NCBI GenBank assembly: GCA_026874595.1
Contig: CM049322.1
Coordinates: 32,692,340-32,756,339 of the forward strand
DNA from: Sipunculus nudus
Taxonomy: Eukaryota; Annelida; Sipuncula; Golfingiida; Sipunculidae
Direction: 5' to 3'
DNA: 64,000 nt
The notes beneath the pieces are model-generated. The model searched no databases. It worked only from the letters and a program-made list of their open reading frames with translations, and was not told where the DNA came from. Positions 22,925 to 35,100 of the stretch are shown here, in pieces; the first letter of the stretch is position 1, and each line of letters opens with the position of its first letter. The position numbers and the translations under genes are program-made.

Positions 22925-25900
22925 AACACCAGGACTCCTTTGGATGATTACGTCAACCGTCCTGATGACACGTACAAGTGGGAGTACCTGGCCGAGTACG
23001 ATAATGAGGGCTGTACCGTGTACGTCGTCAACATGACGTCACAGACATGGAAAGATGGTATGTATACTGTCCCATCAGCCAGCCAAACTCCTTAAATATA
23101 CTTTAGGTGGCATTTTAGTTACAAACTTTTAACCATTATAGGAACCCTCACCATGGTCCAATTTGACCTTTAAAGATTCTCGACCAAATGCTGTTTCTGA
23201 AATCTTATTACATTTAGGTACTAATGAAGTCATGTAACCTAGTTCTTTTTTCCCCCTTTTTTATACTGTCTTGCGTGCTTCATGACACATTTGACTCGGA
23301 TTGACAGTCGACTAACGTGTACTGCTGTAATTAAGTGAACGTTAGTTATAGCTAATTATTTCGTCTGAGCTATGTCATCTGAGTTTTGATCCTTAATACC
23401 TTAACAAGATAACCACCGTTATTATTTTGTTCATATTAAGCATTAATATTCACCTACACATGCCCTAGGTAAAAGAAAGAAATTAGGTCAATATTACGAA
23501 ATTTGTAAATTTAGATATATTTGCCTTTAACGTCAACTTCAGCGCTGTGACTCATTGCCCCTTTTTATGTATATTGTACCAAAAATGTGACGACATAAAA
23601 CAAAACGTTATCGGCATTTCTTTTCATATTATGACTTTCATTTTCCTCTTTTCAGCGGGTATTAAGCCTATCTACATTTTGTTTATAAGACTACAACTTG
23701 AGCTGAGGTCAGAAGAATAGCGTACATCTGCTATATTACAGAGTGTGTTACGTTTTATGTGCCATTGGAAAGAAAAAAAAGTCCCGATCTCTCATTTATC
23801 CAAACGAATGTACTTTTCCTTGATGTGTTCGGATAAACAGGTGTCTACAGTATTCTAAAGTGTGATGCAATAAACATGCCTCTTGAATGATATGTTATTA
23901 CAGAAACGGTCTCTACAAGACCGGTCTGGTGGCATCACATGGCGATCTCAATCCCTAAGAATTTTCGATTCAAGGACGCAGGCTTCGTATACATCGCTGG
24001 CGGCAGCATGGGAAACTCGTAAGTTTGCTTAATGATTCCGGAAATACACCCTTTTCCACGGGCATGCGCATTTTGTAAAAAGTTAGTTTGTCGTGGGCGG
24101 GTCCTGTTTAAGTATCTGTCAGCATTGCAAGTTCAGTCAAATGAAATTCGATATGAGATAGAGGTCCTAACAGGCGGCTCAGTTTTAAGGATAAAGTAAA
24201 AATTTTACGTTGATTATTCGAAATATATCAAAATATGATTTTTTTCATCAAGTTAATACACCCCGAACACTCAGTACCATTCATTGCCGGGAGGTGGCGC
24301 AAGCGAGGTGGGAAATGTCTAAGCTTGGTGACAGCAGAATAGACACGCAAAACAAAATATGAAAGGGTCATCTGCTGTTTTTTATCTTAATCACTTATGT
24401 GCCGGTGTAGCGATTTCAGATCACCCCCTGTTCAGACTACCCCCGCGGGCAACTTTAAATTGAATTCAGATACCCCCTACGATTTCAGACTCCCCCTTCA
24501 AAACAGTTCAATTACTTTAAGTTACTTAAAATTTCTATGATTTCCTTTTTCTTGATGTCCCGAATAAGGTTGAATCTTTGTATATATTATGCTTGCATGT
24601 TATGTGCAAAGCGCATTAGTAAAGTCACGAGTAAATATAATTAAAACAATTGTATTTTCGTGGATTGATACAATCTTTAACATATCTTTCACATATCTTT
24701 CACGTTGTTTATTGAAATAATATATAAAAATAACAAATTATCATTTAATTAAATCAGCGGGGGGTATCTGAATAGTGCGGGTGTAACCTGACATTAGGTT
24801 CAGACAACCCCCGGGGGGTTAATAGGAAGTCAATACAACAGGACCAAATAAAAATATTTCATGAAAAAGTCGGCGAATTTCTTACTACGCTGCTACTAAA
24901 AATGTCATAGCTGCTATATGGGTGCCTTTTCTTATTCTCTGTTTCAGCCCTCCAACCCCGGAGAGTGACATTTTCGTTAACGCTACCTGTGACCTGTCCG
25001 AGGATGTGGGCGTGGCTGTGGCATACCTCAGACATATCCCTAACCAGCCGTTTGAGTTCAAGGTATTCAGTCTTCCGGGAAATGAGTTTTCATTTTGTAG
25101 GTCTGTAACCTACAAATTCTAGTGGCGGGTGCAATAAGAGTTGCATATCGTGAAGATTTTAAAGATTTTTTTTTAAAGTTTAAGAAGACAAAATCAAATT
25201 TTATTTTATGACTCAGATATTTGTTTTTCTGAAGAAGTATATCAACAATGATAAAACCCGGTAGAAATATGCAATTTGAATTAAAATTAAATTTTGAAAA
25301 TTATTATATTACATTAATACTATGTATTCTCTTAGACTTCGCAGAAACTCTCAAGTACAATCCAAAATGGATAGAAACACTTTTATAATAAAAATGTAAT
25401 ACTTCAGTCAGAAACTGCTCAGAAAGCATTTACTTTGCTATCCTTATGAACTGGTTCTTGTGCTGTCTGATTTTCTTAAATATAAATGATAAAAATAATG
25501 TTTTTGCCTCCACCGATTTGTGTACTTATAATCTTGTAAGTTAATCTAATGTTAATCTGTTTGCTTGTTTCTACCTGTTTTGCCTTTGATCTGTGTCGCC
25601 TATATACAATATCCATTTTCCATTTGTAATTCCCACATGGGCGTCTTCATATGTGTTATTTTTGTGTGTAACAAGGATATTTACGTCAGGTAGTTTGGGG
25701 GCACAATCAAGAAACAGCTTTATTGTCGATTTAATCCCAGATGTAATCCCTTTTCACCTAATTGCATTGTAACGGGTAGATATAGGCACGTGCCAGTCCG
25801 CAATTACCCGCAGCGATTAACAGGCAGCGATCCGGACTCATCAGCTCGGTTCGTATCATGTGGACCGACCTGTTTGTATCCGGTTGATAGTATGAGTGGT

Positions 25901-26118
25901 CGTTCAATTATACAAAAGTATTTTTTTGTTATGAGGGCATCATATGTAATATACATTTGTAAATGCTACAGGATGATGGAAAGAGACGGAGTGAAGATTC
26001 ACTCATCGCAAAAACATGGCGAATGTATATTGAAAACCAGAGCGATCCAGAAATCCTTCTGCGCATGCCCATGACCAAGGTACAGTGTCTCACTGTGATG
26101 ATCGGTAAGGCATATAGT

Positions 26119-26191
<73 letters not shown>

Positions 26192-29100
26192 CCGGTCAAA
26201 TTTTGATCGGATAACATGTACCAGTGCACTGGGGTTAAATAATACCAAGAAAATTAGAATTAGAATGAAAATTTGACTTTTGAAATAATCTAATTTTCAA
26301 TATTTATTGTCCATATCGATGTTTATATTTTCAAAACGCCCAGCTGTTGTTGAAAATGTCAAATGTGTAATTATTTTAGTATCGATATCGTATTAAATAA
26401 CAAATGACCTAAGAAATTTGTGTAGATCTGCAAATACGATTTTTCTTTAAGTCAAGCTCTGGGACCCCTACCGACTATAGTATATTCTAAATAAGATAGC
26501 ATTGTATATTCTGATCTTATTATCTTAGTTAAATATTTCATCTGTGTATCTTCTTATTCCTTTATATTCTTATTTCTCCTCAGGCTGTCATTAGAGCCAT
26601 GGATACCGTGAACGCTGTTGCTAAGGAAAAGGTGCCGGATTCTGACGTCAACAGGTTTATGGTGGCAGGCGGGTCAAAGGTCAGTCACATTCTTTTGTTT
26701 AAACAATGTAATATTGTAATACTGTAATAACTATAAATTTTTTTTTTATGTTTATTATATCTGTAATACTTCACATGGTTGTTTTAATCTGTGCACCGCA
26801 TAACCAATTAACCAAAAAGTGTATTTGTAGTTGTGTTACTGTACAATGTATCAGGTTTAAAATTATACATATTATGAAGGTTTAATATCAGTTTTAAAAG
26901 ACTTCTGGGTTGATTTCCATGAGGGATTTTGCGAGGGTTGTTACCTTAACATGATCTCTTGTCATCAAGAGTTTAACATTAATTGATAACTCGTCATCTA
27001 AACACAGTCTTAATATACTGATTATGGTTTTATATATTATATGAATAAACCAAAGGTATATCTGTGATGTACCATTGATAACTACATGAAAAACTTTTTC
27101 CACAGCGCGGCTGGACGGCGTGGACGACGGCTGCCACAGACAGACGAGTAATCGCCGTGGCTCCTATAGTTCTGGACATTCTGAATATGGTGCCGGTAGG
27201 CTACGTCAAAATTAAGGATATCTAATCCTCCTCAACTTGAGATTTGACAGAGACATACCGAATTTTTCGTCTGTAGATATAGAAATTGTACAGATAGGCA
27301 TGTAACTGAATTTTTAAGAAATGTTGTCATATTAATATTCCAATAATCATGTCCTTTTGCAGAAATTTGAGTTACTCTTTAAAAAAAATTGCCGTTCAGG
27401 AATGACTGCTGAATGGATGTTGTGATTTCGAGAGCCTGATGAATCTTTTAGGAGTGGTCAACCAGCTGACAAATTCATATAAAGTCATATTAGAGTATTT
27501 TTCCCCAGAAAACGTAAAGTTATTTCTTATGTGTTTTTTAATTTGCAATGTGAACTTGAAAGTGTATTCTTTTGGAGAAGGGAATAGGACATATTATTAG
27601 GTCAATACTTCCAAGCAGGTTTGCTAAGTTTGAACATATAGGTACGGTCTAGCAAATTATTTTTTTAAAAAGTGTCATAGAAGTTTTGGTTTTAACTTGT
27701 CCTAAGTAAAGCAACTCTCGCAACATAGAAGGGTTTTTTACTGGATTTTCCTTCATAATTTACCATTATTAAACATGTTTTCTCTTGTAACACCTTGTTA
27801 TGTGTGTTGTCAATTCTAGAACCTTCAGCACCACTTCAGGGCCTACGGGGGCTGGTCGTTTGCGTTTGAACCTTATTACAATGAGAACATCACACAGTAT
27901 CTGACAGACCCCAGGACACAGCAGCTAGCGGACATCGTCGATCCTTACGGTAAAACATGTTTGGCTCATTGTCTTCAATGTCTGACTTCTACTAGCTAAA
28001 GTTTATTCTTGAATTTTTTTTTTTAAATAGGCCAGGTAACTCCGATCCTTCCGCACACAGACTGTCTGTTTTATTTATTAAAATGTGTTTATAACATATG
28101 GAGGCCCACAAAAATAACCCAAACACACTCAACAAAGACATCTGGTGGCAAGTTTATGCAAGAGTTTTGCAAATGGCATTTTGCGACTATTGGCCATTCA
28201 ACGTCCACATATATGCAATCTATATGTATACCGCCTTTTTAGCTCAGCTGACTATAAGTCATCTGAGCTATAGTCGTGGTCCATTGTCCGTCGTCCGTCC
28301 TTCCGTCCGTCCGTAGATGTGACACGTTTTAAAACCGTAAAATCTAGGAACCCAAAATTTGGCATAATGTTAGATGTCCCCAAGATCTCCTACCAAGCCG
28401 AAAACTGGGTCTTTGCGACTTCCTTTCTTTGAGAAATTAAGGAAAAACCTCAATTTTTTATTAAAAACCTATTTTCACACTTCAGGACCGCCTAATATCA
28501 AAACCACTCATCTGTTTTTAAAAAAGTTATGGGCTCAAACATAATGCATTTTGTAAAAAATCAGGAAAGATATTTGATCACTTAACACAAAACATGTTAG
28601 AACTGGGATTGTTATGGTTGATGATCTGTGCAAGGAAATATATGAATTATATAACAGAGTAAAAAACAATCCAAGGGTTCAAGAAGCTTGGACGTGGGAT
28701 GGGAAAGTCTTTCTCAAAGACTTGAATGGAGATGTGCGCACTGTGAGGTATGGGGAATCTCTAGAACAGTTACCAGTTTTAACTTGAATGATGTAATCAG
28801 ACAGATACTGCCAGGCCTAAAAAATGACCTGAAACCATTTATCATGTTCATGTTATTTGTACTGTTTTATGTTTTTGTGTTTATTACATTTTTGCTCCCA
28901 CCAAATACACATATATTCACTGAGCAAGAGAAGGATTATTTTAATTATACGTTACATAAAGAATTGAAAAATATATAAAAACAGTGTTGAGTGATACTAA
29001 GTTTCAAATCCTCTCTTTAAATGTAAGAGGAATAAGGAATTATATGAAAAGAAGACAGGTGTTTAATTGGATGGTTAAACATAATTCATATAATGGAATT

Positions 29101-32100
29101 TGTTTTCTACAAGAATGTCATAGTAAACAACATGATGAAATATCCTGGTCTAAGCAATGGCGAGGTTCAATGTATTTGTCCCACGGGACTAACAATTCAC
29201 GTGGTGTATGTATACTTGTTGGGAAAAATATTGATTTTAAAGAATATGATAAGTTGATAGACACTGAGGGTAGATACATAATTATTAAATGTGAAATCGA
29301 GGGTTTACAGTGTATTCTTGTAAACATTTATGCACCAAATACCGAAAGCCAACAGGTCAAATTTTATGATATTATTTTTGAAAACATTTTAAAATTGATA
29401 AATGATTCTGATGTCGAAGTTATATGGGGTGGAGATTTCAATGTACATTTAACTGAACAGGATGCTGATGGTGGAAGATTGGTTATTAAGCATAATTCTG
29501 TTAAGAAAATATTAAGTATAACAGTTGTTTTAAATTTGTGTGATATATGGCGTATTAAGCATGATGACTCTAAGGAATATACTTGGCGTTCAGTAACACC
29601 TCTTATTCAGAGACGACTAGATTATTTTTTTATATCGAATGAAATACAGTCATATGTTACAAGTTGTGAAATTATACCTGCTGTGAATACTGACCACTCA
29701 GCTGTGTTATTAAAAATAAATACAATTAAGGATGGAAGGAGAGGACCTTCCCATTGGTGTATGAACAATGATCTGCTTAATGATAATACCTATGTAAATA
29801 ACATAAAAGATAAAATTGCTGAATGGAAGCAGATCATGAATAATGAAACTGCTCAATGTAAATGGGAATACATAAAATTTAAAATCAGAGAGTATACTAT
29901 TACATACAGTAAAAATAAAGCGAAGAAAAACAGAGAATATGGTGAAAATCTTGAAAAGAGAGTGGCTCAGTTTGAAAAAATAATTAATTCTAAAAGCGAC
30001 ACTGAAACTCAGGTAATGTACTGCAATTTGAAACAAAAATCGCAGAACTATTATGATAATATTTCTAAAGGTGTGATTGTTAGATCTAGAGCCCAGTGGC
30101 TGGAACATGGTGAAAGAGGAACAAAATACTTCTTGAATCTTGAAAAACAAAATGGAAAGAGGTCTGTTATACGTGTACTGTGTCATGATGGACAGGATGT
30201 TACTAATCAGACTGATATTATGGAATGCCTTAAGACATTTTTCATTTCAAAATATCAAAAGAAAAGTAGCCATCATGAATATGAACTGAAGAGTTATTTT
30301 GAGAGTTTACCATTATGTGATAGTAAGTTAGATGAGTCAGAAGCAGAATTGTGTGGAAAACCTATAACATTGAATGAGGTTCATGCATGTTTGAAATCAA
30401 TGAAAAATAAATAAAACACCTGGAAATGATGGACTTACTAAAGAATTTTACTTAGCATTGTTTAGTGATCTTGGAGAGTGCCTCATGGACTGTTTAAATG
30501 AAAATTATACTTATGGTTCTCTCACAACAACACAAAAACAAGCACTTATAAAGTTAATACCAAAGCCTGGAAAAGATTTAAAGTATATCAAATCATGGAG
30601 ACCTATAAGTTTACTTAATGTTGATGTTAAAGTGATAAGTAAAATTCTTGTTCATAGAATAGGGAGGCATCTCCCTAAATTGATAAAGCCTGATCAATAT
30701 GCCTTTATACAAGGAAGATACATCTGGGATCCTATTAGAATTATATGGGATGTGCTTCATTATACTGATGTTGAAAATATACCTGGTATAATGTTTGCAG
30801 CGGATTTAGAAGCTGCATTTGACAGTTTAGACCATGAATTTATGTTTGCAGTTTTGAGATATTTTTGATTTGGTGATTCTTTTATTAAATGGGTTTTGAT
30901 ATTGCATAATAATATTCAAAGCGCTGTTTTGAATAATGGGTATACAACAGGGTATTTTACGTTAGAAAGGGGAACTCGCCAAGGAGATCCACTTGCAGCG
31001 TACTTATTTATCATGGAAATAGAAATATTAGCAATAAAGGTCAGGAATGATGAAAATATACGTGGAATAGTAATCGGAAATACTGCAGTTAAGATGTGTA
31101 TGTTTGCTGATGACACTACCATATTTGTTCAAAACGCAGAATCACTAGGCCAAGCCCTCTCTGTCATGCAGACATTTGAATATTATTCTTCATTAAAATT
31201 AAATGTAACAAAATCTGAAGCTACTTATATCGGATCTATGAAAAGTAACAGTGTCATGATTTTATACAATTTGAAGTGGATCGATTTAACAAAGGCAGCC
31301 ATACAAATTCTTGGGATATGGTTTTCTTATAATAAAGATATTATATTCAAGGAGAACTTTCAGAGAGTTGAGAATAATCTCAGAACTACATTAACAATTT
31401 GGAAAACCAGGAATCTTACAATTTATGGCAGGGCAGAAGTTGCCCGTTCACTTGGGCTTTCAAAGGTTTTGTATGTGACTAAGATGCTAATACCCCCGAC
31501 AAAGACTTTGCAAACCTTAAAGAGACTTCTATGTGATTTTATTTGGAATGCCAGAAAACCAAAAGTTAAATACACCACAATAATCGGAAAATATGAGCAG
31601 GGGGGGTTAAATGTGCCAGATATAGAGAGCAAAATAAGAACCCAGATGATAATGTGGGCCAAGAGATGTCTTGAGCCACAAGAATCTGTTGTGAAGCAGA
31701 TGCTTAATTTTAGACTTAGGAGTATCGGAGGTTTAAGATGTATCCGAGGCAACTTTGATATTAATGTGCTACCAAAAATATTGCCAAAATTTTATGTGAA
31801 AATGTTAAAAACCTGGGCTGACTATGTATCCGTGGAACCACAAACAGAAGATGAAATAATGTATCAATATGTATGGAATAACAAATATGTAAAAGTGAAT
31901 GGTATGTCATTATATAATAAATCTTTAGAAAATCTGGGAATAAATTATGTGAAAGATTTATTAAATACAGATGGATCATGGAAAAGTTGGAGTACTTTTC
32001 TACAAAACAATAACAGATGTACATTATTGAGCCATATGTACTGGTTACAACTGAAACATTCAATTCCACAAAGATGGAAAAATAATATATTGAATAAAGA

Positions 32101-35100
32101 GATAACAAATGAAAATGTGGAAAAATATATCATTGTGTCTGTGAATGGGATTGAAATACTTGATAATCTGAAGTCAAGGCATGTTTACCTTACCTACATA
32201 AGTAATAAGTGGAAAGTACCTACGACGCAGAAGAGCTGGAATGACATGAATGAAAAGAATAATATTGAAGTTGAATGGGAATATGTGTATAAGGGAATCT
32301 ATATGGTAACACTAGATACCTATCTGAGGGAATTCCAATACAAAATTCTAAACAAGTACATACCTCTTAATGAACAGTTATATAAATGGAAGATAAGTGA
32401 AACAGACAAATGTTCATATTGTTTCAACTACCAGGAAAGTATAATTCATTTATTTTTTGAATGTATAGTGAGTAAGAACTTATATTATTAAATTCAGGCA
32501 TGGCTACTCGAGTATGAATTGGACCTGCCTAATATATCACTTTCCATTGTATTGTATGGGATTCTACCTGTTAATGAAAATAATATCCTTTTTAATCAAA
32601 TTTTATTGTTGTACAAATGTATACTTTACAAACAAAGAGAGGAGAAGGAATCTTCATTATTTTCAGTGTTTAAATCAAAATTGAAGTATACAGAGAGAAT
32701 TGAAAGATATATAGCAAATGGCAGAGGATTACTGAGCAAGCATTATGATAAGTGGAGCAAACTAAGAAGTTTTTTCGATGAATTTAATTAAAGACAATGT
32801 GTTTGTTATGTCCTGTGATCAGTCCTGTATCATTGTATTGTGATAATGTTGCTAGTACATTGTATACCTATGTTGATGATGTTTGACAAAAAAAAATCGC
32901 CTGTGATGAAACAAAACTGTATCACATGAAAAAATTCTGAGGCGAAAGAGAGAAAAAAAAAAAAAAAAAAAAATGTTAAAACTAAGTTTTTTTTCCAGTA
33001 ATATAACTTTAATTAATCAAAATTAAATTGTATACCCAAAATTAGATCAAAATCTTTTAAATTTTTTTAAAATATTAGCAAAAATAAAAAATTGCTACCT
33101 TAAATTTTGCCCAACTTTGGCCATGGCACGTTTTTTTCCTGTAAGAACTGTGGATTTAATTTTCACAGCATGTGCACATAAGGATTAAATCTGTTAAAAT
33201 CTGAAATTTGAAAATAAAAGCTGCAAAATTAGGCTGGTTATTAATTTTTTTTTTTGGGGGGGGGGGCTCTTGTTGTATTCCCTTACATTGTCAAGCAGTC
33301 CACTTTGGTCACTGTAGGTCATTCAGTGCAGCTCTCTATGCTCCCCAGGCTGTTGGCATAATGTTATGCAATCCCATCACTAGGGCAAGCCCTCTCTCCA
33401 CTGAGTTGAGTTTGATCAGGCTGTCTGCAGTTAATACCATACCACAAGGAGCCTCCCCCCCCCCCCCCACCCCACCCCATTCTGTTGACAGTATTGTACT
33501 ATGAACTAGATGAATCTTAAAATTAACATTTTTTTCAGCAACGAGCAGTAACAACGGAGACCCCTCCCCCCACCCACCCCTTCAATACACAGGACTAATA
33601 AACAAGATGAATCTTATAATTTTAATGTTAAATAAATTCTTTTTGATGAGACTTGGACAATTTTGATTTTTTAAAGAAAAAAAATCATGAATTTAATCCT
33701 AATATTCAAATGTGATAAAATATAAGGATCCAATGTTAGTTCTAACTGACAAGATTAAAGAAGATATAAATGCTTTGTAGCATTTCATTCATATCTCTTA
33801 AAGTCGGCGGGGCCTAGGTGTGAATAACACTGTTAACTTAGTATTAAAATTAGGAAAATTGGTCAAACTTTTCTGGGATTAATTTTTACCTCATATGGCC
33901 ATATATTTAACTTTTGAAAACTTAAATACCTTCACACATTATTTGTTTATGAAATGTTACTTTTATATAACACTTACCTTAGGCCTATTTGTTCCCTTGT
34001 GCGTCACTAAATGGTTTAGGTCATGTCCATTATTCTATAATTTACAGAGTTTCATTTTAGCAGGGCCATTTTCTCATAGCTTTTCTTATGATAATATACA
34101 TGAAAAACCAAAAGAAATGAAAATATTTTGCAGTTATTAATATTTTCCAAAATTAAGCTGAGCGATGTGACCCATGGGTCCCTTGTTTCCCGTTTGTCAA
34201 CATTGCTTTGTTTACAAACAGTCTGTAGATAAACAAGCTTACAAATACGTCACAGTGGCGTTTTATGAACTTTTCTTAACAGTCATTGCCTGGGGAGTCT
34301 TGATATATACACACAGTTTGCCAGCAATCACATTTATTCAGTAGAAGTGGCAGGTTAATAGGTGGCTTTAAGGGGTAGTTTCGTAAATTGCCGCTTTAAC
34401 CTTTTACCTGGATTTATTTTCTCAAGTACCTCGCTCCTCACGCATCGGTTATTTGAATACACTGCAGTCGTCCCAGATCTCCTTTGTTATAACCGCTGCT
34501 TTGTATTGCAAGATTCTGTTGGTTTCACCAAAGAACTTTAATCAGACCAATGAGAGCGTGGTATCACATTGTGCATCCAGCTCCTAATTTTAAATATGCG
34601 ACACTCACCCTAATTGGTCTGATTACACCGGTTCTGGCACATTCTATTTTTTTATAAAACAAATAAAACTAACCTGAACTTTAGAAACCGATACAAAATG
34701 TGTGTCCTGCTACGTCAAGGTATCAACTAACCACCAAGGGTGATTAACACGTTAGATGTATCTGATTGTACATTTAATCATCACCCCACGTGCACTTTGG
34801 TGGGAGTGTACGCTTGGTGCAATTTCTAGGGCGGATCCAGGATTTAGGAAGGGGGTTCCATTCCAGGAGGACTAATGATAAAAAAAAACATAAAAAGGTC
34901 CCCAGGTCTGGAAAAAGGGAGTTTTATAGGCTATCGCGAAAATGAAACCCTCAAGAAATCGTAAAATGTCAGCCTCACGAATATAAAGCCAAATACATTA
35001 TATGCACACGCGCGTTTACTCTAGAATTTAGCAATAATATTTGCTATTTTTAACTATTTTCAGCTTACAAAGAGCGTCTGACTATGCCCAAGGTCATTAT

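Larger units (their letters stand above)
28600..32971 (+). mobile_element. 5'-truncated, decayed non-LTR retrotransposon of the L1/Tx1-like group
   Basis: It holds the last about 62 codons of an ORF1, a 196-bp spacer, an ORF2 with endonuclease and reverse transcriptase domains, a roughly 160-bp 3'UTR, and a poly(A) tail at about 32951-32971. ATGTTA occurs on both sides (28594-28599, and just after the tail), consistent with a short target-site duplication. The insertion site is inside a family X repeat, whose empty equivalent is at about 52280. It lies in the intron between exons 7 and 8 of AprA-like copy 2, in the same orientation as the gene. Clade is judged from the motif style of the endonuclease and RT; a tree would be needed to place it. 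Confidence 0.9.
28237..34188 (+). repeat. Dispersed repeat family X (hairpin-ended), interrupted by a LINE
   Basis: It starts TTTTAGCTCAGCTGACT, with AGTCATCTGAGCT following after ATA so that the two halves can pair. It ends AGCTGAGCGATGTGACCC then ATGGGTCCCTTGTTT. The parts 28237-28599 and 32972-33180 align directly with a continuous stretch at 51853-52490. The LINE at 28600-32971 accounts for the gap. No coding capacity of its own was seen. The terminal architecture suggests a non-autonomous DNA element, possibly Helitron-like, but this is not established. Confidence 0.75.

Noticed and set aside
29118-32133. Minus-strand open frames of up to 158 codons inside the LINE
   Set aside because: They are antisense shadows of the ORF2 coding sequence, which has clear endonuclease and RT motifs on the + strand.
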